The notes beneath the pieces were generated by a model that saw only the letters and a list, made by a program, of their open reading frames with translations, was not told the DNA's origin and made no database searches. Below, one piece after another: positions 16,985-28,819 of a DNA stretch of 64,000 nt (position 1 is its first letter; each line of letters starts with the position of its first letter). The stretch is from Burkholderiaceae bacterium. Lineage in GTDB: Bacteria > Pseudomonadota > Gammaproteobacteria > Burkholderiales > Burkholderiaceae_C. The stretch lies in assembly GCA_024235955.1 (NCBI GenBank), contig JACKLJ010000001.1:1163501-1227500 (forward strand), read 5' to 3'. The position numbers and the translations under genes are program-made.

Positions 16985-17112
16985 TCATCGGACCTTTCGT
17001 GCGGCGCATTGCGGGAGCGAGCGTCCTCGGGGTGGCCGGGCGGCGTTCATGGGAGCCTCCGTGCTGCGCACTGCGGGGGCGAGCGCCTTCGGAGCGGCCG
17101 TGCGGCGCTCAT
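16985..17112 (-). repeat. Tandem 62-bp repeat, family D, locus 1 (coupled mini-ORF chain)
   Basis: Two consecutive 62-bp units occupy the gap between the methyltransferase and the lipoprotein hydrolase. Read on the minus strand, each unit starts with ATGA: start 17112 overlaps the methyltransferase TGA, and it opens a 21-codon frame whose TGA (17047-17049) overlaps the next ATG (17050). That frame is again 21 codons and ends at 16985-16987, overlapping a further ATG (16988). The two peptides are alike (MSAARP..., MNAARP..., both with PQCAAR). The same unit, in a 63-bp form, occurs at 30319-30510. Confidence 0.75.
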
Positions 17113-17876
17113 GCCGGCCGCTGCGCCTGGTATTCGGAGAACACGCCCAGCTCGACGTGCCGGCGCACGCCGGCCAGGCCGGCGGCGCGCAGCGTGTCCA
17201 GGATGCGCTCGGGCGGCGCGCAGGCCTCGATGCTGTCCCAGTAGTAGCGCCAGATGCGCGGCGTGTGCGCCTGGCTACCCGACAGGCGCGCCACCAGCGG
17301 CACCCAGCCGCGCATGTAGGCCTTGAGCAGCGCGGTGCCGACGGGGCCGCGCGGCTTGGTGATCTCCAGCAGGCACAGGCGCCCGCCGGGCCGCAGCACG
17401 CGCCGGAACTCGGCGCAGGCGGCGGCCAGGTCGCCGATGTGGCGCAGCGCGTAGCCCATGCTGATGAAGTCGGCGCTGGCGTCGGGCAGCGGGATCGCCT
17501 CGGCCCTGCCTTCCACCAGCTTCACCCGGGCGGCCAGCGGGCTGGCGCCCATCATCGACGGGCTCGGGTCCACGCCGGTGAGCAGCGCCGCGTCGCCGAC
17601 GATGCGGATCGCCTGCTGCGCCACCAGCCCGGTGCCGAAACCCACGTCCACCACGCGCATGCCGCGCGCCAGCCCGGCGCGCAGCAGCGCCTGCCGGCGG
17701 TACCAGGGGCCACTGCCCAGGGCGAGGTAGCGCTCCACGCGGTCGTAGTCGGCGGCGGTGCCGTCGAAGATCTCGCGCAGGAAACCGGCGCGTTCGGCCT
17801 CGGTGCGGTAGTACGCGGCCAGCGGTTCGTGCGGGGCGTGGACGATGGTCGGCTCGGGCTCGGAAGGAGAGGTCAT
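17109..17876 (-). CDS. UbiE/COQ5-like SAM-dependent methyltransferase
   Basis: A 255-residue class I methyltransferase with the SAM motif VVDVGFGTGLVAQQA, an acidic post-I segment (TGVDPSPSMM) and the UbiE-like YALRHIGDLAAACAEFRRVL region. UbiE methylates demethylquinols in ubiquinone/menaquinone synthesis, but this protein also resembles generic family members, so no pathway is assigned. The start at 17876 has GGAG upstream (minus strand). Its stop TGA is overlapped by the first ATG of the family D repeat. Confidence 0.8.
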   Translation of the reverse strand: MTSPSEPEPTIVHAPHEPLAAYYRTEAERAGFLREIFDGTAADYDRVERYLALGSGPWYRRQALLRAGLARGMRVVDVGFGTGLVAQQAIRIVGDAALLTGVDPSPSMMGASPLAARVKLVEGRAEAIPLPDASADFISMGYALRHIGDLAAACAEFRRVLRPGGRLCLLEITKPRGPVGTALLKAYMRGWVPLVARLSGSQAHTPRIWRYYWDSIEACAPPERILDTLRAAGLAGVRRHVELGVFSEYQAQRPA

Positions 17877-18017
17877 TCGGGCCGCGCGGCGCCGGGCGGC
17901 GGCTGCATGCCCAAGGGGCCGCGCTGTCGTTCGGATGCGGACCATTGTGCCGCACCCGCCGCGGCGGGCGGGTCGGGCGTAGAGTCGCGCCTTTTGGGGC
18001 GCATTCGAGGCCACGTC

Positions 18018-19220
18018 ATGAACGATCCGAAACCACCTTCGCCGACCCGCCTGCCTGCGGGCATCTGGGCGCTGGGCGTGGTGAGCCTGCTGATGGATGT
18101 CTCGTCCGAGATGATCCATGCGCTGCTGCCGCTGTTCATGGTCGGCACGCTGGGCATGGGCGTGGCCGAGGTCGGCCTGCTGGAGGGGCTGGCCGAGGCG
18201 ACGGCGCTGGTGGTCAAGGTGTTCTCCGGCGCGATCAGCGACTGGGTGGGGCGCCGCAAGCCGCTGGCCGTGCTGGGCTACGGGCTGGCCGCCGTCACCA
18301 AGCCGCTGTTCGCGCTGGCCACCGGGCCGGGCCTGGTGGTGGCGGCGCGCCTGCTGGACCGCGTGGGCAAGGGCATCCGTGGCGCGCCGCGCGACGCGCT
18401 GGTGGCCGATCTGGCGCCAGCCGACCGGCACGGCGCCGCCTTCGGCCTGCGCCAGGCGCTGGACACGGTGGGCGCCTTCGCCGGCCCGCTGCTCGCGGTG
18501 GGGCTGATGCTGCTGTGGGCGGGCAACATCCGCGCCGTGTTCGCGGTGGCGGTGCTGCCGGCCATCGCCTGCATGGCGGTGCTGGTGCTGGGCGTGCGCG
18601 AGCCGGCGCGCACGACGGCGGAGGCGCCGCGCCGCAACCCGCTGGCGCGCGCCAGCCTTCAGCGCCTGCCGGGCGCCTTCTGGCGCGTGGTGGCGGTGGG
18701 CGCGGTGTTCACGCTGGCGCGCTTTTCCGAGGCCTTTCTGGTGCTGCGCGCGGCCGATCTGGGCGTGGCCGCCACCTGGGTGCCGCTGGTGATGGTGGCC
18801 ATGAACGCCGTCTACGCGCTGGGCGCCTACCCGGCCGGCAAGCTGGCCGACCGCGTGCCGCACCGGCTGCTGCTGACCTGGGGCCTGGTGGTGCTGGTGG
18901 TGGCCGACGTGGTGCTGGCCGCCAGCGCGCACTGGCAGGGCCTGCTGGCCGGCGTGGCGCTGTGGGGCGTGCACATGGCGCTGACGCAGGGGCTGCTGTC
19001 GGCCATGGTGGCGGGCGCCGCGCCGGCGGATCTGCGCGGCACGGCCTTCGGCGTGTTCAACCTGGTGAGCGGCGTCGCCATGCTGATCGCCAGCGGCGTG
19101 GCCGGCCTGCTGTGGCAGGCGCTCGGCCCGGGCTGGACCTTCGGCGCCGGCGCGGCCTTCAGCGTGCTGGCGATGGCGGCGCTGGCCTGGGGCACCGGTG
19201 GCGCGTCGCGCGCCGGTTGA
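18018..19220 (+). CDS. MFS transporter
   Basis: The 400-residue protein has about 12 hydrophobic helices. The loop 2-3 signature DWVGRRKPLAVLGYG (a form of the MFS G-x3-D-R/K-x-G-R/K-R/K motif) is clear, followed by DRVGKGIRGAPRDALVAD, a feature of a bacterial MFS_1 subgroup often annotated as drug or small-molecule exporters. The substrate cannot be assigned. ATG 18018 begins a short soluble N-tail before the first helix. It is divergent from the methyltransferase, with 141 bp between the starts. Confidence 0.85.
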   Translation: MNDPKPPSPTRLPAGIWALGVVSLLMDVSSEMIHALLPLFMVGTLGMGVAEVGLLEGLAEATALVVKVFSGAISDWVGRRKPLAVLGYGLAAVTKPLFALATGPGLVVAARLLDRVGKGIRGAPRDALVADLAPADRHGAAFGLRQALDTVGAFAGPLLAVGLMLLWAGNIRAVFAVAVLPAIACMAVLVLGVREPARTTAEAPRRNPLARASLQRLPGAFWRVVAVGAVFTLARFSEAFLVLRAADLGVAATWVPLVMVAMNAVYALGAYPAGKLADRVPHRLLLTWGLVVLVVADVVLAASAHWQGLLAGVALWGVHMALTQGLLSAMVAGAAPADLRGTAFGVFNLVSGVAMLIASGVAGLLWQALGPGWTFGAGAAFSVLAMAALAWGTGGASRAG

Positions 19221-19261
19221 GGCGGCTGGCGTACACCGGGTTCCGCAGGCTGGACGGGTGA

Positions 19262-19328
19262 AATTTAAGCGCCCAATCGGCCTCCAGCCCTTTGGTGGCG
19301 GGCGCAGGCAGCTATCAACGTAATAGTA
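19262..19328 (-). repeat. Dispersed repeat family A, copy 6
   Basis: A reverse copy, complete from GCGCCCAATCGGCCTCCAGC to GCAGGCAGCTATCAAC. It lies in the 307-bp gap between the MFS and LysR genes, which converge. Confidence 0.85.
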
Positions 19329-19389
19329 CTTTGCAGGATGTTCGGCGGCGTTGCGGGTGCCTTTTCATCCGGCACGGTCAGCGGCTGGA

Positions 19390-19455
19390 TTTCATGCATC
19401 AAATTGGCATCCAGCCCAATCATGGCGGGCGCAGGCAGCTATCGATAGGATAGTA
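19390..19455 (-). repeat. Dispersed repeat family A, copy 7
   Basis: A second reverse copy in the same gap (TTGGCATCCAGCCCAATCAT, then GGCGGGCGCAGGCAGCTATC). Two copies in the same direction within 200 bp is unusual for this window. Nothing else is recognisable in this gap. Confidence 0.85.
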
Positions 19456-19527
19456 TACCGAGGCTGTTCGTGGCGTGGCGTGGTGTGGGGCAGGGGGTCG
19501 GCTGCCCAGGGCGCTCACGGCCGCTTT

Positions 19528-20550
19528 TCAGCGTGCCGCCACGCCAAAGCCGCCCGCCAGCGCCTCGCGCAGGTGTTCGACGAAGCATTGCACGGCCCGC
19601 GGCACGCGAGGCGCCCAGGGGCGGATGGCGAAGATGCGCTCGCCGAAGTAGCCGTGCGGCCGCCAGCCGGGCAGCAGCGGCACCAGCGCGCCGCGCGCCA
19701 GGTGGGCGCCGACGCTGAAGTCCGGCAGCAGGCCGATGCCCAGCCCGTCCAGCGCGGCCTCGCGCAGCACCTCGCTGTTGTTGGCGCGCAGCGGGCCGCG
19801 CACCGGCACCACCACCGGGCCGTCGACGGCGGTGGCTTCCGGCGTGCGGCCGTTGGCCTGGCGCCTGGCCCTCGACAAAGCGGCTCGGGCGCGCGTGGCG
19901 GCAGGCACGGCCACTGCCGGCTCGAAGGCCCAGCTCTCGCTGCCGCCGGGGCGCAGGTAGAGCAGGCAGTCGTGCCCGGCCAGCTCGCGCGGATGGCGCG
20001 GCAGGCCGCGCCGCTGCAGATAGGCCGGGCTGGCCACCAGCAGCGAGCGGGTGTCGCACAGCGTCCAGGCGACGTGGGTGTCGGGCGGCGCCTCGGCGTG
20101 GCGGATGGCCAGGTCGAACCCCTCTTGCGCCAGATTCACCAGCCGGTCCGAAAGATCCAGGTCGATGCGGATTTCCGGAAAGCGCGCCACGAAGGCGGCC
20201 AGCGTGGGCGCGATGTGCTGGCGCCCCAGCGCCACCGGCGCCGTCACGCGCACCAGGCCGCGCGGGTGGTCGGCCTGGTCGCGCACGCGGCCGAAGCCGT
20301 GCTCGATCTGCGCGAACGCGGCCTGCACGTCGTCCACCAGCTGCGAGCCGGCTTCCGTCAGGCCGACCGAGCGCGTGGTGCGGCGCACCAGCGGCACGCC
20401 GGCGGCGCGCTCCAGCTCGGCGATGCGCATACTGACCGAGGCCTTGGAGATGCCGAGCCGCCGTGCCGCGGCGGTGTAGCTGCGCGTCTGCGCCAGCACG
20501 GTGAGCAGGTGCAGGTCGGCGAACTGGGGCAGGGCATCGGCGGTGCTCAT
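19528..20550 (-). CDS. LysR-type transcriptional regulator
   Basis: A 340-residue LysR protein with an N-terminal HTH (LLTVLAQTRSYTAAARRLGI, then SKASVSMRIAELERAAG) and an effector domain. Divergence from mmsA, with 132 bp between the start codons, makes that gene and the following dehydrogenase its likely targets. It is about 30-40 residues longer than typical LysR proteins: an Ala/Arg-rich loop (around ARAALSRARRQANGRTPEA) sits inside the effector domain and looks like an insertion. ATG 20550 was chosen because it precedes the conserved N-terminus. Confidence 0.88.
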   Translation of the reverse strand: MSTADALPQFADLHLLTVLAQTRSYTAAARRLGISKASVSMRIAELERAAGVPLVRRTTRSVGLTEAGSQLVDDVQAAFAQIEHGFGRVRDQADHPRGLVRVTAPVALGRQHIAPTLAAFVARFPEIRIDLDLSDRLVNLAQEGFDLAIRHAEAPPDTHVAWTLCDTRSLLVASPAYLQRRGLPRHPRELAGHDCLLYLRPGGSESWAFEPAVAVPAATRARAALSRARRQANGRTPEATAVDGPVVVPVRGPLRANNSEVLREAALDGLGIGLLPDFSVGAHLARGALVPLLPGWRPHGYFGERIFAIRPWAPRVPRAVQCFVEHLREALAGGFGVAAR

Positions 20551-20682
20551 GGCGCTGGCGGGTTTCAATTGTTCAGAGAATTGAACAATGTAGTCAAAAA
20601 CCGGCGTGCCGCCAAGCGCGCCACGGCCTAGACTGCGGGCATCGGTTCCACCGAACCCCACATCCACCAAGGAGACAGCGCC

Positions 20683-22215
<1,533 letters not shown>

Positions 22216-22339
22216 CACGGCCCGGGTTGCGCGGACTTCGCTCCGTGCAGCCATTCCCAAGAAAGGGGCCGCCACGGCGCCCCGAACTTCGGCCGCCAGC
22301 GTTGCGGCCGGGGTTGAACCGCAGAGCAGGAGACAGGCA

Positions 22340-24004
22340 GTGAGCGACACCAGCTTCGACTACATCGTCATCGGCGCGGGCACGGCGGGGGCGCTGATGG
22401 CCAACCGGCTGTCGGCCGACGCCGGCAAGCGCGTGCTGCTGCTCGAGGCCGGGCCGCCCGACAACTACCACTGGATCCACATCCCGGTGGGCTACCTCTA
22501 CTGCATCGGCAACCCGCGCACCGACTGGCTCTACCAGACCGAGCCCGACAAGGGCCTGAACGGCCGCACGCTGCGCTACCCGCGCGGCCGCACGCTGGGC
22601 GGCTGCTCCAGCATCAACGGCATGATCTACATGCGCGGCCAGTCGCGCGACTACGACGCCTGGGCCGAAGCCACCGGCGACGACACCTGGCGCTGGGACA
22701 GCGTGCTGCCGGCCTTTAGGCAGCACGAAAACCACTTTCTGGGCGACGCCGCCGAGGCTGCCCGGCGCGACGCCGATTTCGGCAAGTTTCACGGCCACGG
22801 CGGCGAATGGCGCGTGGAGCGCCAGCGCCTGCGCTGGGACATCCTGGACGCCTTCGCCGAAGCGGCGGTGCAGGCCGGCATTCCGCACACGGCCGACTTC
22901 AACCGCGGCACCAACGAGGGCGTGGGCTACTTCCAGGTCAACCAGAAGTCCGGCTGGCGCTGGAACACGGCCAAGGCCTTCCTGCGCCCGGCCTGCACCG
23001 GGCGGCCCAACTTCACGCTGTGGACGGGCGCCCAGGTGGCGCGCCTGCAGATCGGGCGGCAGCCGGACGGCAGCCTGCGCTGCACCGGCGCCGTGGTGGT
23101 GAAGGACGGGCAGCAGCTGCAGGTGCAGGCGGCGCGCGAGGTGCTGCTGTGCGCCGGCAGCATCGGCTCGCCGCAGCTCCTGCAGCTCTCGGGCCTCGGC
23201 CCCGAGGCGCTGCTGCGCCAGCACGGCATCGAGGTGCTGGCCGACTTGCCCGGCGTGGGCGGGAACCTGCAGGACCACCTGCAGATCCGCGCCGTCTACA
23301 AGATCCAGGGCGCGCCCACGCTCAACGTGATGGCCAACTCGCTGCTGGGCAAGGCGCGCATCGGGCTCGAGTACCTGCTGAACCGCAGCGGGCCGATGAG
23401 CATGGCGCCCTCGCAGCTCGGCGCCTTCACGCGCAGCGCGCCGGAGTACGCCTGGCCCAACATCGAGTACCACGTGCAGCCGCTCAGCCTGGACGCGTTC
23501 GGCGACCCGCTGCACAGCTTCCCGGCCTTCACGGCCAGCGTGTGCAACCTCAACCCGTCCAGCCGCGGCTCGGTGCGCATCAGGAGCAGCCGCTTCGAGG
23601 ACGCGCCGGCCATCGCGCCCAACTACCTCTCCACCGACGAAGACCGCAAGGTGGCCGCCGACTCGCTGCGTGTGACACGGCGCATCGCCGCCCAGCCGGC
23701 GCTGGCGAAATACCAGCCGCAGGAATGGAAGCCCGGCCCGCAGTACGAGAGCGACGACGACCTGGCGCGCCTGGCCGGCGACATCGCCACCACCATCTTC
23801 CACCCGGTGGGCACCGCGAAGATGGGCCGCGCCGACGACCCGCTGGCGGTGCTCGACGCCCGCCTGCGCGTGCGCGGGGTGGACGGCCTGCGCGTGGTCG
23901 ACGCCAGCGCCATGCCCACCATCACCAGCGGCAACACCAACAGCCCGACGCTGATGATGGCCGAAAAGGCCGCCGCCTGGGTGCTGGCAGACGCCGCGCG
24001 CTGA
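22340..24004 (+). CDS. GMC-family FAD-dependent oxidoreductase (choline-dehydrogenase-like)
   Basis: A 554-residue GMC flavoenzyme. The FAD motif YIVIGAGTAGALMANRLS is at the N-terminus, the GMC signature GRTLGGCSSINGMIYMRGQ near residue 85, and the C-terminal HPVGTAKMG plus DASAMPTITSGNTNSP with the catalytic His/Asn pair. Such enzymes oxidise alcohols such as choline or longer-chain alcohols to aldehydes. Pairing with mmsA suggests an alcohol-to-semialdehyde-to-acyl-CoA route, but the substrate is inferred. The start is GTG 22340 with AGGAGA at 22328-22333. Confidence 0.9.
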   Translation: MSDTSFDYIVIGAGTAGALMANRLSADAGKRVLLLEAGPPDNYHWIHIPVGYLYCIGNPRTDWLYQTEPDKGLNGRTLRYPRGRTLGGCSSINGMIYMRGQSRDYDAWAEATGDDTWRWDSVLPAFRQHENHFLGDAAEAARRDADFGKFHGHGGEWRVERQRLRWDILDAFAEAAVQAGIPHTADFNRGTNEGVGYFQVNQKSGWRWNTAKAFLRPACTGRPNFTLWTGAQVARLQIGRQPDGSLRCTGAVVVKDGQQLQVQAAREVLLCAGSIGSPQLLQLSGLGPEALLRQHGIEVLADLPGVGGNLQDHLQIRAVYKIQGAPTLNVMANSLLGKARIGLEYLLNRSGPMSMAPSQLGAFTRSAPEYAWPNIEYHVQPLSLDAFGDPLHSFPAFTASVCNLNPSSRGSVRIRSSRFEDAPAIAPNYLSTDEDRKVAADSLRVTRRIAAQPALAKYQPQEWKPGPQYESDDDLARLAGDIATTIFHPVGTAKMGRADDPLAVLDARLRVRGVDGLRVVDASAMPTITSGNTNSPTLMMAEKAAAWVLADAAR

Positions 24005-24037
24005 CCGGCGTGGTGGTGTTGTCACCGCCAGGTCGCT

Positions 24038-24102
24038 TCTTTTTCGATAGCGGCCTGCGCCCGTCACACAAGGGCTGGAGCCTGATTTTTCTTGAAATTC
24101 CT
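24038..24102 (+). repeat. Dispersed repeat family A, copy 8
   Basis: A forward copy with one change in the core (GATAGCGGCCTGCGCCCGTC), downstream of the GMC gene. Confidence 0.8.
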
Positions 24103-24163
24103 GTGCCCCCGTGGTCGCCGGCACGGATGCGCGCCCAGGCCGCAACGTGCTCGTGCCAGGCGC

Positions 24164-24190
24164 AAAAAAAGCCCGCACGGTGGCGGGCTT
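24164..24190 (-). terminator. Intrinsic terminator of hppA
   Basis: On the minus strand AAGCCCGC (24183-24190) and GCGGGCTT (24169-24176) form an 8-bp stem with a 6-base loop, followed by a T-run (A-run 24164-24170 on the plus strand). It lies 19 bp past the hppA stop. Confidence 0.85.
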
Positions 24191-24208
24191 CGGAGGGGCA
24201 TGTGACGC

Positions 24209-26815
<2,607 letters not shown>

Positions 26816-27005
26816 GCTATCTCCTTCCTCTTTTGAACAAGGTTCGCTTGGGAGGAGCCGCTGGCTGCCCGGGGGAGACAACGCAGCGACTCGACCCTCT
26901 GCGTTGCTTCCTCGCGCCGGCTTGTGGCCGCCGGTCGTGATTGGCCAACCCGCGCAATGTAACCCCAAAACGTGACGGATTTCCTGTCAGCAAGGCGGGC
27001 GCAAG

Positions 27006-27011
27006 TAAAAT
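27006..27011 (+). promoter_or_regulatory. Possible -10 box of ppa
   Basis: TAAAAT lies about 65 bp upstream of the ppa start. No convincing -35 box is seen at 16-18 bp, so this is tentative. If it is used, transcription would begin just before the hairpin at 27026. Confidence 0.35.
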
Positions 27012-27025
27012 CAGGCCCAATCCGG

Positions 27026-27047
27026 AGGAGCGAAAGCTCCTTTTTTT
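27026..27047 (+). terminator. Terminator-like hairpin in the ppa leader
   Basis: AGGAGC-GAAA-GCTCCT (27026-27041) with a GNRA-type loop is followed by seven T residues, 29 bp before the ppa start codon. It has the form of an intrinsic terminator but lies between a possible promoter and the gene. It may attenuate ppa, or end a short upstream transcript. Confidence 0.6.
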
Positions 27048-27075
27048 GATCCTCAGCAACTGGAAAGAAGCCCCG

Positions 27076-27615
27076 ATGTCCCTGGACCACGTGAGCCCCG
27101 GCCCCAAGGCCCCCGAAGAGTTCAACGTCATCATCGAGATCCCCATGAACTCGGATCCGGTGAAGTACGAGGTCGACAAGGCCACCTCCGCCATCTTCGT
27201 CGACCGCTTCATGAGCACCTCGATGAACTACCCCACCAACTACGGCTACGTGCCCAAGACGCTGTCGGGCGACGGCGACCCGGTGGACGTGCTGGTGGTC
27301 ACGCCGGTGCCGCTGATTCCCGGCGTGGTGGTCACCTGCCGCCCGATCGGCATCCTGAAGATGCAGGACGAGGCCGGTGACGACGCCAAGGTGCTGGCCG
27401 TGCCCATCCCCAAGGTGCTGCCGCACTACGCCCGCTGGCAGAAGCCCGAAGACCTGAGCCCGGCGCGCCTGAACGCCATCGCCCACTTCTTCGAGCACTA
27501 CAAGGACCTGGAGCCGAACAAGTGGGTCAAGATCCTGGGCTGGGAAGGCCCGGACGCCGCGCGCAAGGAAATCACCGACGGCATGGCTTCCTACGAGAAA
27601 AGCCTGAAGGCCTGA
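27076..27615 (+). CDS. ppa: Soluble inorganic pyrophosphatase, family I
   Basis: This cytoplasmic Mg-dependent enzyme hydrolyses PPi. The 179-residue protein has the E-x7-K-x-E-type segment around VKYEVDKATSAIFVDRF, YPTNYGYVPKTL and the signature GDGDPVDVLVV with its three Asp ligands, matching E. coli-type hexameric enzymes in length. It is divergent from hppA with 260 bp between the starts, so cytosolic and membrane PPi hydrolysis are encoded back to back. ATG 27076 begins the conserved MSLDHVSPG segment. Confidence 0.96.
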   Translation: MSLDHVSPGPKAPEEFNVIIEIPMNSDPVKYEVDKATSAIFVDRFMSTSMNYPTNYGYVPKTLSGDGDPVDVLVVTPVPLIPGVVVTCRPIGILKMQDEAGDDAKVLAVPIPKVLPHYARWQKPEDLSPARLNAIAHFFEHYKDLEPNKWVKILGWEGPDAARKEITDGMASYEKSLKA

Positions 27616-27634
27616 CAGCCGGTGGGGCCGCTCC

Positions 27635-27705
27635 GGTTTCAAGCCTTTTGAGCCTCCAGCCGTTGCGCAGTGGGTGCAGGCAGCTATGAAAAATATAGTT
27701 ATCAA
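27635..27705 (-). repeat. Dispersed repeat family A, copy 9
   Basis: A reverse copy downstream of ppa (TTTCAAGCCTTTTGAGCCTC, later GTGGGTGCAGGCAGCTATGA). Confidence 0.8.
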
Positions 27706-27734
27706 CGCTGCGTGAGTGATCCGCCCCTCCCACC

Positions 27735-27761
27735 AAAAGCCCCGCCTTGGCGGGGCTTTTT
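27735..27761. terminator. Bidirectional terminator between ppa and the EamA gene
   Basis: AAAAGCCCCGCC (27735-27746) and GGCGGGGCTTTT (27749-27760) form a perfect 12-bp arm pair with A- and T-runs on the outer sides, between two convergent genes. Confidence 0.9.
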
Positions 27762-27809
27762 GCTGCTACCGGCGCTCGATCGGCGCAGGCGGCCGCGCCG
27801 CTGATGGGC

Positions 27810-28766
27810 TCACGCCCCGGCGCGCCGCGCGCCCAGCCGCTCCGCCACCCAGATGCCGCCCAGCACCATCGCCAGCGCCATCACGTGGTAGAGGTGCAGC
27901 GGCTCGTGCAGCAGCAGCACCGCCAGCGCGGGGCCGAACACCGGGTTGAGGTTGATGAACACGCTGGCGCGCGCCGGGCCGATCAGCTCCACGCCGCGCA
28001 TGAACGTCAGCTGCGACACGAACGAGGGCATCAGCCCCACATACACCAGGATCAGCCAGCCCACCGGCGTGGGCCAGAAGAACTGCCCGGCCAGCACCTC
28101 GGCTGCCAGCAGCGGCAGCGACACCAGCGCCGCCACGCCGGCGATGGCGGCGAAGAACACCAGCGGCGGCACGGCCGGCCGGCTGCGCAGCCCCAGCGTG
28201 TAGCCGGCGTAGAGCAGCGAGGCCAGCACCATCGCCAGATCGCCGCGGTTGAAGTCCAGCGCCGCCAGCACCGCCCACTGGCCTCGTGAGGCCACGGTGG
28301 CCACCCCGGCCAGCGTGATGGCCACGCCCACCATCTGCAGCGGCGTCGCCGGCAGGCGCAGGAACAGCGCGCCGCCCAGCAGCACCAGCACCGGAATCAC
28401 GCCCTGGATCAGCGCCAGGTTCACTGCCGAGGTGACATGCGCGGCGGCGTAGAACAGCGCGTTGAAGAGCGTGAAGCCGCAGGTGCCCATCAGCAGCAGG
28501 TAGCGCCAGCGCGGGCGCAGCGCCGGCCACCAGGCACCGAACTGCCCGCGCGCCACGGCCCACAGCGCCAGGCAGGCGATGCTCCAGCGCGCCGTGGTCA
28601 GCATCATGGGCGACACCTGCCCCACCGCCAGCCGCGCGGCCACGGCGTTGCTGCCCCAGATCAGCGTGGTCAGCACCAGCAGCAGGGCCGGTCGCTGGCC
28701 CAGCCGCGACCACAGGCTGCCTGAAACAGCAGGAGGGTCGGCGGCGTTGGCGGAAGAGGGCGGCAT
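27810..28766 (-). CDS. EamA/DMT-family transporter
   Basis: The 318-residue protein has ten hydrophobic helices in two EamA repeats (LTTLIWGSNAVAARLAVGQV at the start of the first, GDLAMVLASLLYAGYTLGLR at the start of the second). The end of the second repeat (FINLNPVFGPALAVLLLHEP) is characteristic of the drug/metabolite transporter superfamily. The family exports amino acids or other metabolites; the substrate here is unknown. It converges on ppa and is divergent from the DUF2868 gene. Confidence 0.87.
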   Translation of the reverse strand: MPPSSANAADPPAVSGSLWSRLGQRPALLLVLTTLIWGSNAVAARLAVGQVSPMMLTTARWSIACLALWAVARGQFGAWWPALRPRWRYLLLMGTCGFTLFNALFYAAAHVTSAVNLALIQGVIPVLVLLGGALFLRLPATPLQMVGVAITLAGVATVASRGQWAVLAALDFNRGDLAMVLASLLYAGYTLGLRSRPAVPPLVFFAAIAGVAALVSLPLLAAEVLAGQFFWPTPVGWLILVYVGLMPSFVSQLTFMRGVELIGPARASVFINLNPVFGPALAVLLLHEPLHLYHVMALAMVLGGIWVAERLGARRAGA

Positions 28767-28819
28767 CGGCCGAGCGTAGCAGCGCCGCGCGGCCCGTGCG
28801 CCGCGGGTCGGCAGGGATA

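Noticed and set aside
16985..17112. Possible CRISPR array
   Set aside because: The units are contiguous tandem copies with no unique spacers, and no cas genes are near.
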